A stretch of DNA of 64,000 bases from Castor canadensis (GCF_047511655.1 NC_133401.1:18225501-18289500); one strand, 5' to 3'. Counted from the first letter of the stretch, positions 21,271 to 31,563 are shown. Made by a program: numbers and translations. The notes: a model not told the origin generated them from the sequence alone.

Positions 21271-21445
21271 GTCACATGTCCCTCCAAATCCTCACTAATT
21301 CTCCCTGTGTTTTGCTGAGGTTGGCCTGGCCTAAGAGGATTGGAGCATTTGCTAAATGGGACCAGGACAGGGTCAGACAAGCAGCTGTGGGGAGAGCAGG
21401 GGTCAGGATGGCCACAAGAGGGGAAGAGTAAGGGAGAGGACAGGG
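21271..21445 (+). repeat. Locus-repeated unit, copy B
   Basis: The same core at 21331-21350. The upstream part reads AAATCCTCACTAATTCTCCC, a homeodomain-type site pair. The CTCF-like part has decayed to GGCCACAAGAGGGGAAG. Confidence 0.7.
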
Positions 21446-21629
21446 CAGAAGAGAATGGCAGTGTGCTTATTGGGGCAGGGAGATAGAGACCATGGACCCA
21501 AAATAGACTAGACACAGACCCACCCATTCATGGACCCTTGATTTGTGACAAATCACAAGCTTCAATTAACTGACATTTGGAAATCCACTGAAAACAAAAA
21601 CAAAAACAAAAACCCTACCTCACACCATA

Positions 21630-21995
21630 GAGGTCAGTATGCCTGAGTGCTAGTGGTTCATGGCCTGGGAAACAGTTCGAGACCCCATCTCCAAAGAAGC
21701 AGAGCAAAATGGACTGGAGGTGTGGCTCAAGGGGTAGGGTGCCGGCTTTGCAGGTGTGGAGCTCCAAACTCCAGTTCCACTAAAAAAAAAACCGTATCCA
21801 GGCCTGTAACCTAGCCACTCAGAAGGCAGAGATGAGGATCAGTGTTTGAAGCCAGCCTGGGCAAATAGATCTGACACTTTCTCAAAAACACCCAACACAT
21901 AAAACAGGGCTGGCAGAGTGACTCAAGCAGTAAGAGCACCTGTCTAGCAAGTGTGCGGCTGAGTTCAAATCACAGTACCAAAAAAAAGAAAAACC
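21630..21995 (+). repeat. Two dimeric SINEs
   Basis: First at about 21640-21795 with a shortened left half, second at 21797-21990, each ending in a GTTCAAA-type B box region and an A-rich tail. Confidence 0.7.
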
Positions 21996-22499
21996 TGAAT
22001 ATGACAGGTAAAATTAAAGATTATGGAATACTAATAAAGACAAATACAAGTAGGAAAATGAGGCATTTTAATGGTCATAAAGGAATTCAAATTAATGAAA
22101 ATGATAAGACATGAGGATTTCTAACGTTTAACAGAGATCGATCAACCTGCCAAACATCAGCAAAGTGAATATGAAAACCAGGACAGGAAAAGCTGAGGTT
22201 AAAACCTCCCTCAGTCCCAGGTGTGGGTGGGTAAGAGTTGGCAGGGCCCCTAGAGTGGGTGAGCACCAACCACTGAAGGAGCGCCCCAGAAATGCTCTGG
22301 GTCATTTACTACTGAGCCTGCGTAAGACCTTGGGTTCCCTCCCAAAAAGAAAAAAACTGAAAGATTTGCAAGAAATGCTTTAGTGCACACCATGAGGACT
22401 GTGCAGCAGGTCACTGATCATTAATTTCCCGGGGGCTGTGCCACCACGGGACCTGCAGGAGCCCCATAGATTCAGAACTGTCCTGGGCCTGATTCACCC
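21996..22499 (-). other. 3' flank of the TPRX1-like gene
   Basis: Downstream of the - strand stop. No SINE. TTTAAT on + near 22066 would give ATTAAA on -, a possible weak polyadenylation signal; nothing else fixes the transcript end. Confidence 0.4.
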
Positions 22500-22862
22500 T
22501 CAGTCTGCCGTGCTACCTCCCTCTTGGCACTCAGATGGGGAAGGAGAGACAGTGAGTTTCTGGAAGGCCTCTATGGCTGAGGGGAGCTCCCTGGACCTCG
22601 CAGAGTCTGACCAGAAATCAGGGTCAGACTCCAGGCTGTGGCAGAAGCTGCCCCCCCAGGGCTGGGGTGGAGGGAAGCTGCCCGGACTGAAAGGAGCGGT
22701 GCTCCTGCGATCACGTCGCCTCAAAATGCTGGTAGTAGTGGGGAACCAGAAGGGTGAATTTTTCTGCCTTTGGTACTTTATTAGTAGTGGTCGTTGGAGT
22801 CTTTGTCCTCGTCGCTGGAACTCCAGACAAGGGTTTACAGCCCTCCGCATTTGGAACCACAC
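22500..22862 (-). CDS. TPRX1: TPRX1-like exon 3
   Basis: Starts after acceptor ACACGTAG with Val47-Trp48-Phe49-Gln50-Met51-Arg52-Arg53 of the homeodomain and runs 120 codons to TGA. The Met51 codon is ATG at 22848-22850. The later part is rich in Arg, then in Pro, Ser and Trp/Phe. Confidence 0.82.
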   Translation of the reverse strand: MWFQMRRAVNPCLEFQRRGQRLQRPLLIKYQRQKNSPFWFPTTTSILRRRDRRSTAPFSPGSFPPPQPWGGSFCHSLESDPDFWSDSARSRELPSAIEAFQKLTVSPSPSECQEGGSTAD

Positions 22863-24248
22863 CTACGTGTACAAAGGGGCAGGTACATGCCTCTGTCCCA
22901 GGTGTGAGGCTGCGGGCTGGAGGCCAGACCTCCTGCCTCCCCCTCTACCCGGGTCCCAATGAGAGGCCCTCGGGGCTCTGGAGGCCAAGGAAGGGAGCAG
23001 AAGGGTACAGAGCCTGACACCCAGGAATCCGGGGACTATGGAGGGGTCTGCTGCATGGCCCTCTGGTTTACAGGGGTGCTGAGGTTCGGGGCCCCAGGAG
23101 AGACTCCACTAGATGTTCACAGTGTGAGCTGATTGTGTTCTGTTTGGTCAGCACAGGACTGAAGTGAGGACCCAAGGAAGTCCAGGGGCCCTGTGGGCTC
23201 AGCAGGCCCTACCCCCTTCTGTTGCTCAGGACTGGGGAGGGGCAGGGAGGAGGTTCTGACCTGTACATCGTACTCTTTCAGGTTGAGCCTGGTCGCCAGG
23301 GTCATCAGAGTGTTGTAGTCAGGGTACCCATCCATCTTGAAGTGCTTCTCCAGCTCCAGATGTTGCTCCCTGCTGAAGATGCTGACAGAGGTAGCCTGGG
23401 GCATTGGTAGATCTGGGAGAGGGAGAATTAACAATCTGCCTCCTTCCCTGGGCCAAGCCCTTCATTTCCCAGTAGGTTCAGCCTGCAGGGTAGAAAGGAG
23501 AAACAGCAGCCTCACGTCCCACCCCTCTATGGGCCTCAGTGTCCACATCCTTGAAATGGGCCTGAAAGCCTGACCCTGGTGGCTCACGCCTGTAATCCTA
23601 GCTACTCAGAAGACAGTGATCAGGAGGATCGAGGTTGGAAGACAGTCAGGGCAAATAGTTCTTGAGACACTATCTTGAAAAAACCCGTCACAAAAAACGG
23701 CTGGTGGCTGATGGTGTGGGCCCCGAGTTCAAACCCCAGAATGGCGGGGTGGGGAGCAGTGGGGGACAGGACACCAACTAAATAAAAAAAAAAAAAGACA
23801 AAAGACTAGGGGTGCAGTTCAAGTGATAAAATGCCTGCTTTGCAAGCCTTGAGTTCAAACCCCAGTCCTACCAAAAAAAAGCAAGAAAAAGAAACGGGCC
23901 TGAAGACAGCTCTTGTATTATTTCAAGTTCTCAGCCCAGGGGAGCAGGCTTCTCACCCCACAGATCCAGGCTGCTGTTTCAGGTTTGCTCTCTCATCCCC
24001 TTCACTTCCCCACCCAGTTCTGAGGGGACCCTGACATTGCAAGGGCCTTTTTCCTCTGTTCCATATCCTATTTTGCAACCTAAACCCCACAAGGTCCTCC
24101 TGACTTTGCAGGGCAGGAAGCATCCTGGACGAGGTTCCTCCTCTACATCCAGGTCGGCTTTCCCCAGCCTCCAGTCACAGGATCACATCCCAGCCCCTCT
24201 GCGCCCCCACAGCCCGGGCTCACCGGGAAAGTCACTATGCTCCTGCAT
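22500..24248 (-). CDS. TPRX1: TPRX1/Crxos-like homeobox protein, three exons, complete
   Basis: A divergent PRD-class homeobox gene in the position and orientation of TPRX1 (mouse Crxos) between SELENOW and CRX. Exons: 24248-24224, 23412-23261 and 22862-22500, with GT/AG boundaries and phases 1 and 0, giving 179 codons without a break. Exon 2 is 152 bases, exactly like CRX exon 3, and the intron splits the homeodomain between residues 46 and 47 as in CRX. The start MQE.. resembles the known TPRX1 start. The homeodomain keeps Leu16, Phe20, Tyr25, Trp48, Phe49 and Arg53. It has Gln50, Val in place of Arg5, and Met in place of Asn51. The C-terminal 106 residues are basic, then Pro/Ser-rich, with no repeats. 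TPRX-family factors act in early embryos. The intact frame argues for selection, but expression is unproven and a young pseudogene is possible. Confidence 0.82.
23261..23412 (-). CDS. TPRX1: TPRX1-like exon 2 (homeodomain residues 1-46)
   Basis: 152 bases between acceptor CTCTCCCAG and donor GTCAGA. Homeodomain helix 1 and 2 residues are clear (SREQHLELEKHF, YPDY, LATRLNLKE). The N-terminal arm, normally Arg-rich, reads QATSVS, so it lacks the basic residues that enter the minor groove. Confidence 0.85.
23572..23780 (+). repeat. Dimeric SINE in TPRX1-like intron 1
   Basis: Left half at 23572-23690, right half with damaged start ending GTTCAAACCCCAGA, then an unusual G-rich stretch before the A tail. 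Confidence 0.75.
23805..23892 (+). repeat. ID-half SINE shared with the TPRX2-like intron
   Basis: AGTTCAAGTGATAAAATGCC to GTTCAAACCCCAGTCC and an A tail. The insertion point and flanking bases (AAGAAACGGGCCTGAAGACAG) match those of the SINE at 62850-62935 in reverse, so both gene copies carry the same insertion. Confidence 0.75.
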
Positions 24249-24935
24249 TCCGCCACCTGCTTTGCTCTTGTCCACGAGATTTTGAGATTCTATTTCCAGG
24301 ACCTAAGATTTAACCACCCTGCAGGGACCCTCCCTGACCCACCCCACCCTGCAGCCCCACCCTATGGAGGAATTTCTGTGATTGGTTAATTCCCTACTAT
24401 TGATCTACACCTTTTGTTCTGGGAGCTGAGAAACCTTGGGGGCCCAGCCAGCCTGGGGGCTCCAGCCCAGAGGAAGGTGAGGCTTTGCATGGGGTCCCCA
24501 TCTCAGGAATGCACCCAAAGCCAGACAGCCCTATACCATCCTCATTTCTTGTCCCCAGTGCCAGGAGCCCCTCTTCTCCAATGCCAGGCAATTTGCCCAC
24601 CTCTTCCACCTCCCTGGCTGCCCCCCTGTCCCTCCAGCATCCATCCTGCTTGGAGGAGCCAGCTGCCTCTTTCCTGGTCCCTCAAGGACACCCTGGCTCC
24701 AACTGCCCTTTCTCAACTTGTCTTCCAGGTTGCTGGACACGGGGAAGGCTCAGTACACACTGGCCTGACAGTGGCTTGGTTCTTTTCTGGATTTGCTCTC
24801 AGGCTAAAGTCTAATGGGCTCAGGAGACAGCTGCTCTTTGTCCTCATGAAGGAACAAGCCAGCTTCTGATTTACATGTGGGACCCCTGAGTTTGGTTCAC
24901 TTGAGTCTAGCCACTCTGAACTGTATCTCCTCTGT
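23893..24935 (-). repeat. Inverted duplication, left arm
   Basis: Covers intron 1 (3' half), exon 1 and about 690 bases upstream of the TPRX1-like ATG. It matches 61560-62860 in opposite orientation. The distal 515 bases (24415-24935) match at about 93% by eye, while exon 1 and the intron match much less well. Confidence 0.85.
24224..24248 (-). CDS. TPRX1: TPRX1-like exon 1
   Basis: 25 bases from ATG: MQEHSDFP plus one base, then donor GTGAGC. The TPRX2-like gene has a first exon of identical length and phase, which supports this start. A GGTTAAATC sequence upstream (near 24312) aligns with a TTTAAAA in the other copy. Confidence 0.78.
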
Positions 24936-25028
24936 CAAGCACCAGACTGACCATCAGCTTGTGGTCTTGGGTTTGCAGAATGACAAGAGTTCACAGTCCT
25001 GGGATGCATTTGATCAAAGTATGTTATA

Positions 25029-25215
25029 AAGCCAGGTGCTGGTGGCTCACTTGTAAATCCTAGCTATTTGAGATTGGGAGGATAGTGGTTCGAGGCCAAC
25101 CCAGGCAAATAGTTCATGAGACCCCCCCATCTCCAAAATAACCAGAGCAAAATGGACTGGAGTTGTGGCTCAAGCAGTAGAGCACCTGCTTTGCAAGAGA
25201 GGCCACCATTGCCCG
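25029..25215 (+). repeat. Dimeric SINE, 3' truncated
   Basis: GCCAGGTGCTGGTGGCTCAC to AGTTGTGGCTCAAGCAGTAGAGCACC, losing the end of the ID half. Confidence 0.75.
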
Positions 25216-25579
25216 GGAGGCAATGTACCACTAGTGAGCCACCTCAACTGCTGTTTTGCAGGGAGTTGTCCCTCAAGAGTGACAGCTTTGGGACCATGCT
25301 CTGATTTCTTTAAGTGCAAATAGCAGTATGTTCAGAAAGCAAGGAAAGAGAAAGAAATTCCTATTGCAGGTCTGGAGCACATGGTCCATGGACAAGGCCT
25401 CAAAGCTGTTTTTGACCTTGCCCTTCACCTTGACAACGGATTTCTCTTATCAGGAGATCCTTGTGTCCTTAATATGCAAATCAAAGTCCTCATTCAGAAC
25501 ACTGAACTGTGTCACCTGAGGCTGTGAAGATAGTGTGGGATTGAGTGAGTTCAGGAGGAAAGGGGTTCTTCCCTTTTTG

Positions 25580-25980
25580 TAGATTTTTGTTTGCACTGCT
25601 GGGGGGTGGAAACTAGGCCTTGTGCATTGCAGGCAAACAGCCCACCACGGAGCTGCTACACCCCCAGTCCTCTCTCTTTTTTTTTTCTGGTGGGACTGGG
25701 GTTTGAACTCAGCCCCCCGCTCCCCCCCTTGTAAAGCCGGTGTTCTACCATTTGAGCCATACCTCCAGTCCATTTTGCTTTGGTTATTCTGAAAATGGGG
25801 TCTCGTGAACTATTTGTCCAGGCTGGCCTTGAACGTCCATCCTCTTGATCTCAACCTCCCAAGTAGCTAGGATGGCAGGTGTAAGCCACGACTGACTGGC
25901 TCTTTTTATTTTTTTGCAGTACTGGAAGTTGAACTCAGGGCCTCCTGCTTGCAGGCGCTCTACCACTTGAGCCACTCCCC
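25580..25980 (-). repeat. Three reversed SINEs
   Basis: ID half at 25590-25670, dimeric SINE at 25677-25900 and an ID half at 25905-25980, head to tail. Confidence 0.75.
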
Positions 25981-26159
25981 AGTGCATGGCTACTTGCATT
26001 CTTGAGAAATCTTTTATCCTCATTTCCAGTTTGTGCTTGCAAGTTTCCCTGCAGGTTAAAATTTCCAAAATTAATACAGGGTGCTTTCCTGGTCACTGTC
26101 AGGAGCTGTACAAAGTGTGAGTCACCCCAGGAGCACGTGTCCAGCTGAGGTGGGAAAAG

Positions 26160-26460
26160 TTTTGCTTTCTTAAATGATAAACACTTTTTAAAAAAAAAAT
26201 TGTTTTTTGATTTTGGGGATTTGAGTTCCACTTTTTTTTATTTGTGCTGTTTCAAATATATGGCTACATATATATATGGGTATATGTGTATATATATATG
26301 TGTGTGTGTGTGTGTTATCCTTTTAACTATTTGTAAGTACACAATTCAGTGACATCAAACGCAGTCACATTATTGTGAAGCTATCATTGCTATCATTCCT
26401 AAAACATTTTCACCATTTCTTAAAACTGTGTCAAGGGAAAATAAATCAAAATGGAGTAGC
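26160..26460. repeat. TA/TG simple repeat and old L1-like fragment
   Basis: 26255-26316 is an imperfect (TATA)n/(TG)n stretch. 26318-26430 (TTAACTATTTGTAAGTACACAA then CAGTGACATC..) resembles the 3' end of ancient L1M elements. Confidence 0.5.
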
Positions 26461-26489
26461 TATGGTTTGGGCTGCTTAAAATGGAGTCC

Positions 26490-26820
26490 AGTTGGACGTG
26501 GTGGCTCGTACCTGTAATTCCAGATCTCTGGAGGCTGAGGTGGGAGGATGGTGAACTTCAGGTTAGATTGGGCTATATGGTGAGACACCATCTCAAAAAA
26601 ACAAAACCAGGTTGGACACCTGTGGCTTACACCTGTAATCCTAGCAGAGATCAGGAGGATCGTGGTTTGAAGTCAGCCTGGGCAGGTGATTCTCATGACC
26701 CTGTCTCAAAAAGTCCCAACACAGAAAAGGGCTGGTAGAGTGGTTCAAGTGGGTAGAGCACCTGCCTAGCAGGCCTGAGGCCCTGAGTTCAAACCCCAGT
26801 GCCCCTAAAAACAATAAAAT
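26490..26820 (+). repeat. B1-like SINE then dimeric SINE
   Basis: B1-like at 26490-26605 and a dimer at 26608-26818 that ends GTTCAAACCCCAGTGCC. Confidence 0.8.
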
Positions 26821-27035
26821 GTCTGGAGGGGCCCTTGTTAATCAGATCTCAGCCAGATGGGGATCCACTTTTGGAGCACTGTTAACCTCTGCTGACCTTC
26901 AATACAAAAACTACTCAGAGGCTGAGACCAACCCAATCCCTCAGGCAAGGGCTGGGCTACCTTAATTTCTGCCTAACAAGTGATGTCTCTTCCAACCCCC
27001 TTGAGGCTTAAAGCTGCAAATACACATTTAGTAAA
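26821..27035. other. Unique stretch
   Basis: No feature recognised. Confidence 0.35.
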
Positions 27036-27690
27036 GTCTTTTGGGGTGGAGTAGGGAAAGGTGGGTGCTGGAACTCAAGACCTTGCACATGCTAGGCAAA
27101 AGCTCTACCACTGAGCTTCACCCCCAACCTCTACAAAGTGGTTTTTTTTTTTTGGTGGGACTGGGGTTTGAACCCGGGGCTTCATGCTCACAAAGCAGGC
27201 GCTCTACCACTTGCCCCACACCTCCAGTCCATTTTGCTCTGCATTTTTGGAGATGGGGTTGTAGCTGGGAGGAGAACCAGAAAAGAAGCAAGCAAGTCTG
27301 TGTGTTCTGATAATGTAGCAGGGGGAAGGGATGGCATAGCAGGGAGATAAAACTTAAAAGATCTGAACGTGAATAAGGTCACTTAGCACTGAGAAAAAGC
27401 TAGCCAATGAAATAGTATGTAATCATATAGGTGTTGCTTCTTGCTTCTGTAACTTGATTACAAGACTATATAAGACAAGACCACTCAGCTCTCGGGGCTC
27501 AGCCTTTGGACACAAGTCTACTGAGGCATGCTAATAAACATAACTTCCTGAAAAAGCCTTGGTGTGCCGTTTCCCTGTTCTTGAATATCCCATAACAGGG
27601 TCATGAGAACTATTTTCCTGGGCTGGCCTCGAACTACAGTCTTCCAGATATCAGCCTCCCAAATAGCTAGGATTACCAGTGTCTGACTCT
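27036..27690 (-). repeat. ID SINE and a dimeric SINE split by an LTR
   Basis: A reversed ID element at 27045-27128 is followed by a reversed dimer, 27138-27255 and 27602-27690. The dimer's two parts rejoin correctly (..GGAGATGGGGT then CATGAGAACTATTT..) if the LTR between them is removed. Confidence 0.8.
27260..27597 (+). mobile_element. Solo LTR inserted in a SINE
   Basis: 338 bases, starting TGTAGC and ending ATAACA, flanked by GGGT on both sides (27256-27259 and 27598-27601). CTATATAAG at 27476-27484 and AATAAA near 27532 give the LTR layout. It is unrelated by eye to the provirus LTR. Confidence 0.82.
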
Positions 27691-27779
27691 GCTTTCAGTT
27701 CTTTTGGAGATGTAACTTAGGAGTGGAAATGTGGAGGTAGAATGGTATTTTTGTGTTTTTTATTAATTCCCTGTTTGAA

Positions 27780-27955
27780 ATGGCCACCAAGGGCTGGGGG
27801 TGTGGCTCAAGTGGTAGAGGGCCTGCCCAAAATGCTAAAGCACTAGCTAGTGGTGTGTCCCATGGGGAATAAATAGATAGGGATTTTTTGTGTGTGTGGC
27901 TGGAACTCAGGGCCTCACACTTGCAAGGAGCCACTCTGCCAATCCATGGATGAAT
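27780..27955. repeat. ID-half SINE fragments, both orientations
   Basis: A + fragment at 27790-27840 (GGGGGTGTGGCTCAAGTGGTAG) and a - fragment at 27885-27945 (GGAACTCAGGGCCTCACACTTG). Confidence 0.55.
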
Positions 27956-28097
27956 TATGCTCAGGCACAAATTGTAGTGCTGTTGGCTTTGAGTTCAAGG
28001 TTAATGGTTCAGTAATAGAGCTATTGATCTAGCCCTAGCTTCACTCAGGAGCAATAGCTCAATACTGGCTAATTCCGTGTTCACAGGGACCTTATAG

Positions 28098-28640
28098 GAT
28101 TATAGCTAGGTTGATGGCGTGGCTCAAGTGTCAAGCCCTCGGTTCAATCCTCAGTACCACAACCAGAGGAAAAAAAGAGCAACAGTACAGTACGAGAATC
28201 AGCTGTACTTATTAGGGGACACAGCCCCTGTCCTCACAGGGCTCAGAATCCAGGGAAGAAGGGAGGCGTTACTTGGGAGTCTCAGAATCACAGCAAAAAA
28301 AGTTAACTGACACATAGTGTGGTCACACATGCCTGTAATCCCAGCACTCTGGAGTCCTGGGAGCGTGAGGAGGTCAAGGCCAGCCTGGGATACATAGCAA
28401 GACGCTGCTTCAAACAAAAACAAACAAAACCCAGGCAGGGATTACAGCTCATGCCTGTAATCCCGGCTACTCAAGAGACAAAGATCAGGAAGATTGCAGT
28501 TCAAAGCCAGCCTGGGTAAATAGTTCGAGAGATCTCCATCTCCAAAATTCCCAACACACAAAATACCCAGGTAGAGTGCCTGGCTAGCAAGTATGAGGCC
28601 CTGAGTTCAAACCCCAGTACTGCAAACAACAACAAGAAAA
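28098..28640 (+). repeat. ID fragment, B1-like SINE, dimeric SINE
   Basis: ID-like at 28105-28180, B1-like at 28312-28430 and a dimer at 28432-28635 with an AAC-rich tail. Confidence 0.7.
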
Positions 28641-28858
28641 GTCACCTCTCTTGGGAGGTTCACAGGGTGGAGCTGTACAGAGGTTTAGCAAGTCTCCTAT
28701 CTAACCTGGGTATGGGGGAATCAGGAAATATAGAAGGTGCTGGTGCTTGATAGGACTTGGGCATGCACCTTGTTCCCTGCTCAACCAGTTTTCTGCCTCC
28801 CAAGTTCCTCTGATGTCTCCTCCTCTTTTTCATTCAGGTTTAGGATGAATTCGGTTTT

Positions 28859-28924
28859 TGGAGCTGGTCATGGTGGTGCAGGATTGAAAGTTTGAGGCCA
28901 GGTGGGGCTACATGTTGAGACACT
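28859..28924 (+). repeat. B1-like SINE, tail displaced by an L1
   Basis: GCTGGTCATGGTGGTGCAGG to TTGAGACACT. Its A-rich tail resumes at 30585 after the L1 insertion. Confidence 0.65.
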
Positions 28925-30575
28925 GTTTTTTTCTTTCTTTTCTTTTTTAAATTTTATTATCATTATACTAGGGGTTCAGAGTGAAAGTTATAAAAATTCT
29001 TACAATATATCATAGTTGAATTCACCCCCTCTACCATTCTCCTTTATCCCCTCTCCCCCCATTCCTGGAACAGTTTCAACATGTCTCATTTTTCCATTTT
29101 CATACATGAGTACATAATATTCCACCATATCCACCCCCCTACACCCTTTCCTTTTGTCCTCTCCCTCCCACTGTTACCAACCCCCAGACAGGATCTGTTC
29201 TGCTATCCTGTTCTCTAGTTTCATAAAGACAAATTTAACAAATGACCTTCTTGTGTGATATAGCTACACAGGGAGTTTCCTTGTGACTTTTTCATGTATA
29301 TATGTATTATAACCAGAATTGGTTCATCCCCTCTATTTTTCTCTTTTCTACCTTGTCCCTTTCTTATGGTGGTTTCAACAGGTTTAAAAATTCTATATTT
29401 ATTCTTGTATAGAAAGTACATCAACAATATTCACCTTCTTTTTAGATTTTTTAAAATGTTTTTGGCAGTACTGGGGCTTGAACTCAGGGCTTCATGCTTG
29501 TTAGGCAGGCATAGTAGCACTCCACCAGCCCCATATTCACCTTCTTAACTTTCCTTCTACCTTTCCCCTCTTGTTATGTGACCTCCCTTAGTGTGACCTG
29601 TTTTTCACAGTATTGCTGTATTTGTATAGGGTATATATTCCACATATGAGAGAAAACACGTGGCTTTTGGCCTTCTGCACCTGGCTGACTTTGTTACGTG
29701 GCGGTGTAAAATGTTGTGGGCCAGTGTTGAGGGTCCTTGCCTTCACAGGCCAGAGAACTGGCTCATGAAGCAGCTGATTGACTCATGACACAAGGCCGAT
29801 ACACAACGTAGGATTTATTAGAGAAAGGAAAGGCTACAGCTAGAGCAGTGCTGCAGACCCTGGAAACTGGTGGCACCCTGCTCAGATGAAGGCTGGGGCT
29901 TTTATGGACGCCTTAACTCTGGGTTAGGGTAAAGGTTAGATGGGTTTTTTCCATTGGCCGTGGGTTTGCACACATGGGCTCTCTTCCATGATCTGGTCTG
30001 TTTGCCCCTCATGGGGGGAAACAACCTTGAGAGCATTCTGTTTATCAGACCCATGGCAGATTTATGAGGCCCTGTGTCTCTTCCTCAGGCTGCAGGGCTT
30101 ATAGTGCTGTCCATGGGGGATGGGATACTCAGTCATCTGTCCTGTAGGCTCCCAGACCCAACACTTCACTTAAGATGATGTTCTCCAGTTCCATCTACTT
30201 ACCTGCAAATGACATCTTTGTGGCAAATAAAATTCCATTGTGTATAAACACCGCATTTTCTTAGTCCACTCGTCAGTAGTGGGGCATCTTGGCTGTTTCC
30301 ATAGCTTGGCTATTGTGACTAGCGCTGCAGTGAACGTGGGTGTGCAGGGGCCTTTGTTGTATCCTGACTCACATTCTTTCAGGTGTATTCTGGGAGTGGT
30401 CTTGCTGGAACATATGGCAGGTCTATTTTTAGTTTTTTGAGAAGCCTCCATACTGTTTTCCACAGTGGTTGTACTAGCTTACATTCCCACCAGCAGTGGA
30501 TGAGGGTTCCTTTTTCCCTACACCCTCTCCACCATTTGTTGTTGTTTGTATTCTTGATGGTAGCCATTCTAACAG
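28925..30575 (-). mobile_element. L1 retrotransposon 3' end (ORF2 C-terminus and 3'UTR)
   Basis: Poly(T) on + at 28926-28956 is the reversed L1 tail. The 3'UTR follows, then the ORF2 C-terminal region at 30170-30575, which contains the conserved stretch around [17 protein letters not shown] and the Lys-Leu-Trp-Lys segment. It is 5' truncated. TGAGACACT on both sides (28916-28924, 30576-30584) fits a short target duplication in a B1-like SINE. ORF2 is broken by frameshifts. A reversed ID half sits at 29458-29535. Confidence 0.8.
29692..30163 (-). mobile_element. Solo LTR inserted in the L1
   Basis: On - it starts TGTTGGGTCTGGG and ends CACGTAACA. It has CATAAAAG (near 29899-29905 on +) and AATAAA (+ TTTATT at 29814-29819) in LTR order. 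ACTT at 29688-29691 recurs at 30163-30166, its A shared with the LTR end. Removing it rejoins the L1 as CTGACTTCACTTAAG. Confidence 0.82.
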
Positions 30576-30689
30576 TGAGACACTTAAAAAAACCCAAAAA
30601 ACCCCAAACAAAAAACAGACAAACAGGGAAGACTCCACCTATCCGGTAAAACACACGTGCCCAGAATGAACAATTCTGGAAAAGAAAAC

Positions 30690-30717
30690 GGCGGGGTGTG
30701 TGTGTGTGTGTGTGTGT
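30690..30717 (+). repeat. (GT)n microsatellite
   Basis: GTGTGT run of about 13 units within otherwise unique DNA. Confidence 0.9.
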
Positions 30718-30934
30718 GGCAGGGGTCCACTCTCCAGTAATGCAGGCAGAGATGGAAGGTGCCAAGGTGACCCTGGAGGTGAAGGCCAGGTTGGGAAGTC
30801 ACTTCTTCCCAGGATAGGACAGCACACACATACCCGCTCTGCCCCAGGGCGGGGTCTCAGTGTGAGTCGTTCTGTGTACCCTCTTGCAAGGTGTTGGAAT
30901 TTTCCTTATACCCCGTAGCCTGTGCCGCTCCACT

Positions 30935-31070
30935 CCATCCTGCAAATCAGATCTAATTTTGTCCTCCTAAGAGGATTGGAGCATTTGCTAAGTGGGACCG
31001 GGACAGGGTCAGAGAAGCGATTGTAAGGAGAAGCGCGGCCGCAAGGGGGCGGCAGAGGACGCGGGCTGCA
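30935..31070 (+). repeat. Locus-repeated unit, copy C (CTCF-like site)
   Basis: Core at 30967-30986. Preceded by AAATCAGATCTAATTTTG. GGCCGCAAGGGGGCGGCAG at 31037-31055 is a CTCF-like motif in the same orientation as in copy A. Confidence 0.7.
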
Positions 31071-31165
31071 GAGGCACAGGGGAGGTGGGGAGCAGGGAGG
31101 GGCTCAGGCTCTCTGTGTAGATCGGCATGGCTAGGGCTTTGTGAATTATTATTATTAAATAATAA

Positions 31166-31258
31166 TAATTATTATTAATTAGCAGTACTGGGGAACGAAC
31201 CCAGGGCTTTGTGCCTGCTAAGCGAACACTTAACCCCTAACTACATCCCCAGTCCGAT
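31166..31258 (-). repeat. ID SINE, older type
   Basis: AATTAGCAGTACTGGGGAACGAACCCAGGG to ACTACATCCCCAGTCC. Preceded by an AATAAT palindromic AT-rich stretch at 31142-31180. Confidence 0.65.
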
Positions 31259-31563
31259 TTTGTTAATTTTTAAAGTTCTTTATGAACCTCTATCCTGACT
31301 TCCTACTCACTTTCCTTTCTCTGCTTCTTTGGGGGTGACAGGTGGTTCGGGAGACTGGTAAGGGGTTGGGGTTGCATGTAGGGGTCTCTGAACAGGGCCC
31401 TCAGAGGTGATCTGGGGATTCCTGGACTGGGAGTGTTCTGGAAGGGTCTGACCTTCCTGGTATCTATGCGGAGCCCGGGGATCTGCTTTTGACAGGAAGC
31501 ATCTTGTAGCTTTAGGTGTCCAAGTAAAATATTACAGGAATTTGATGAAGACTTTAAAACACA

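Noticed and set aside
22776-22783. AATAAA on the - strand inside TPRX1-like exon 3 as the polyadenylation site
   Set aside because: It lies in the middle of the open frame, with over 270 coding bases after it; using it would cut the protein.
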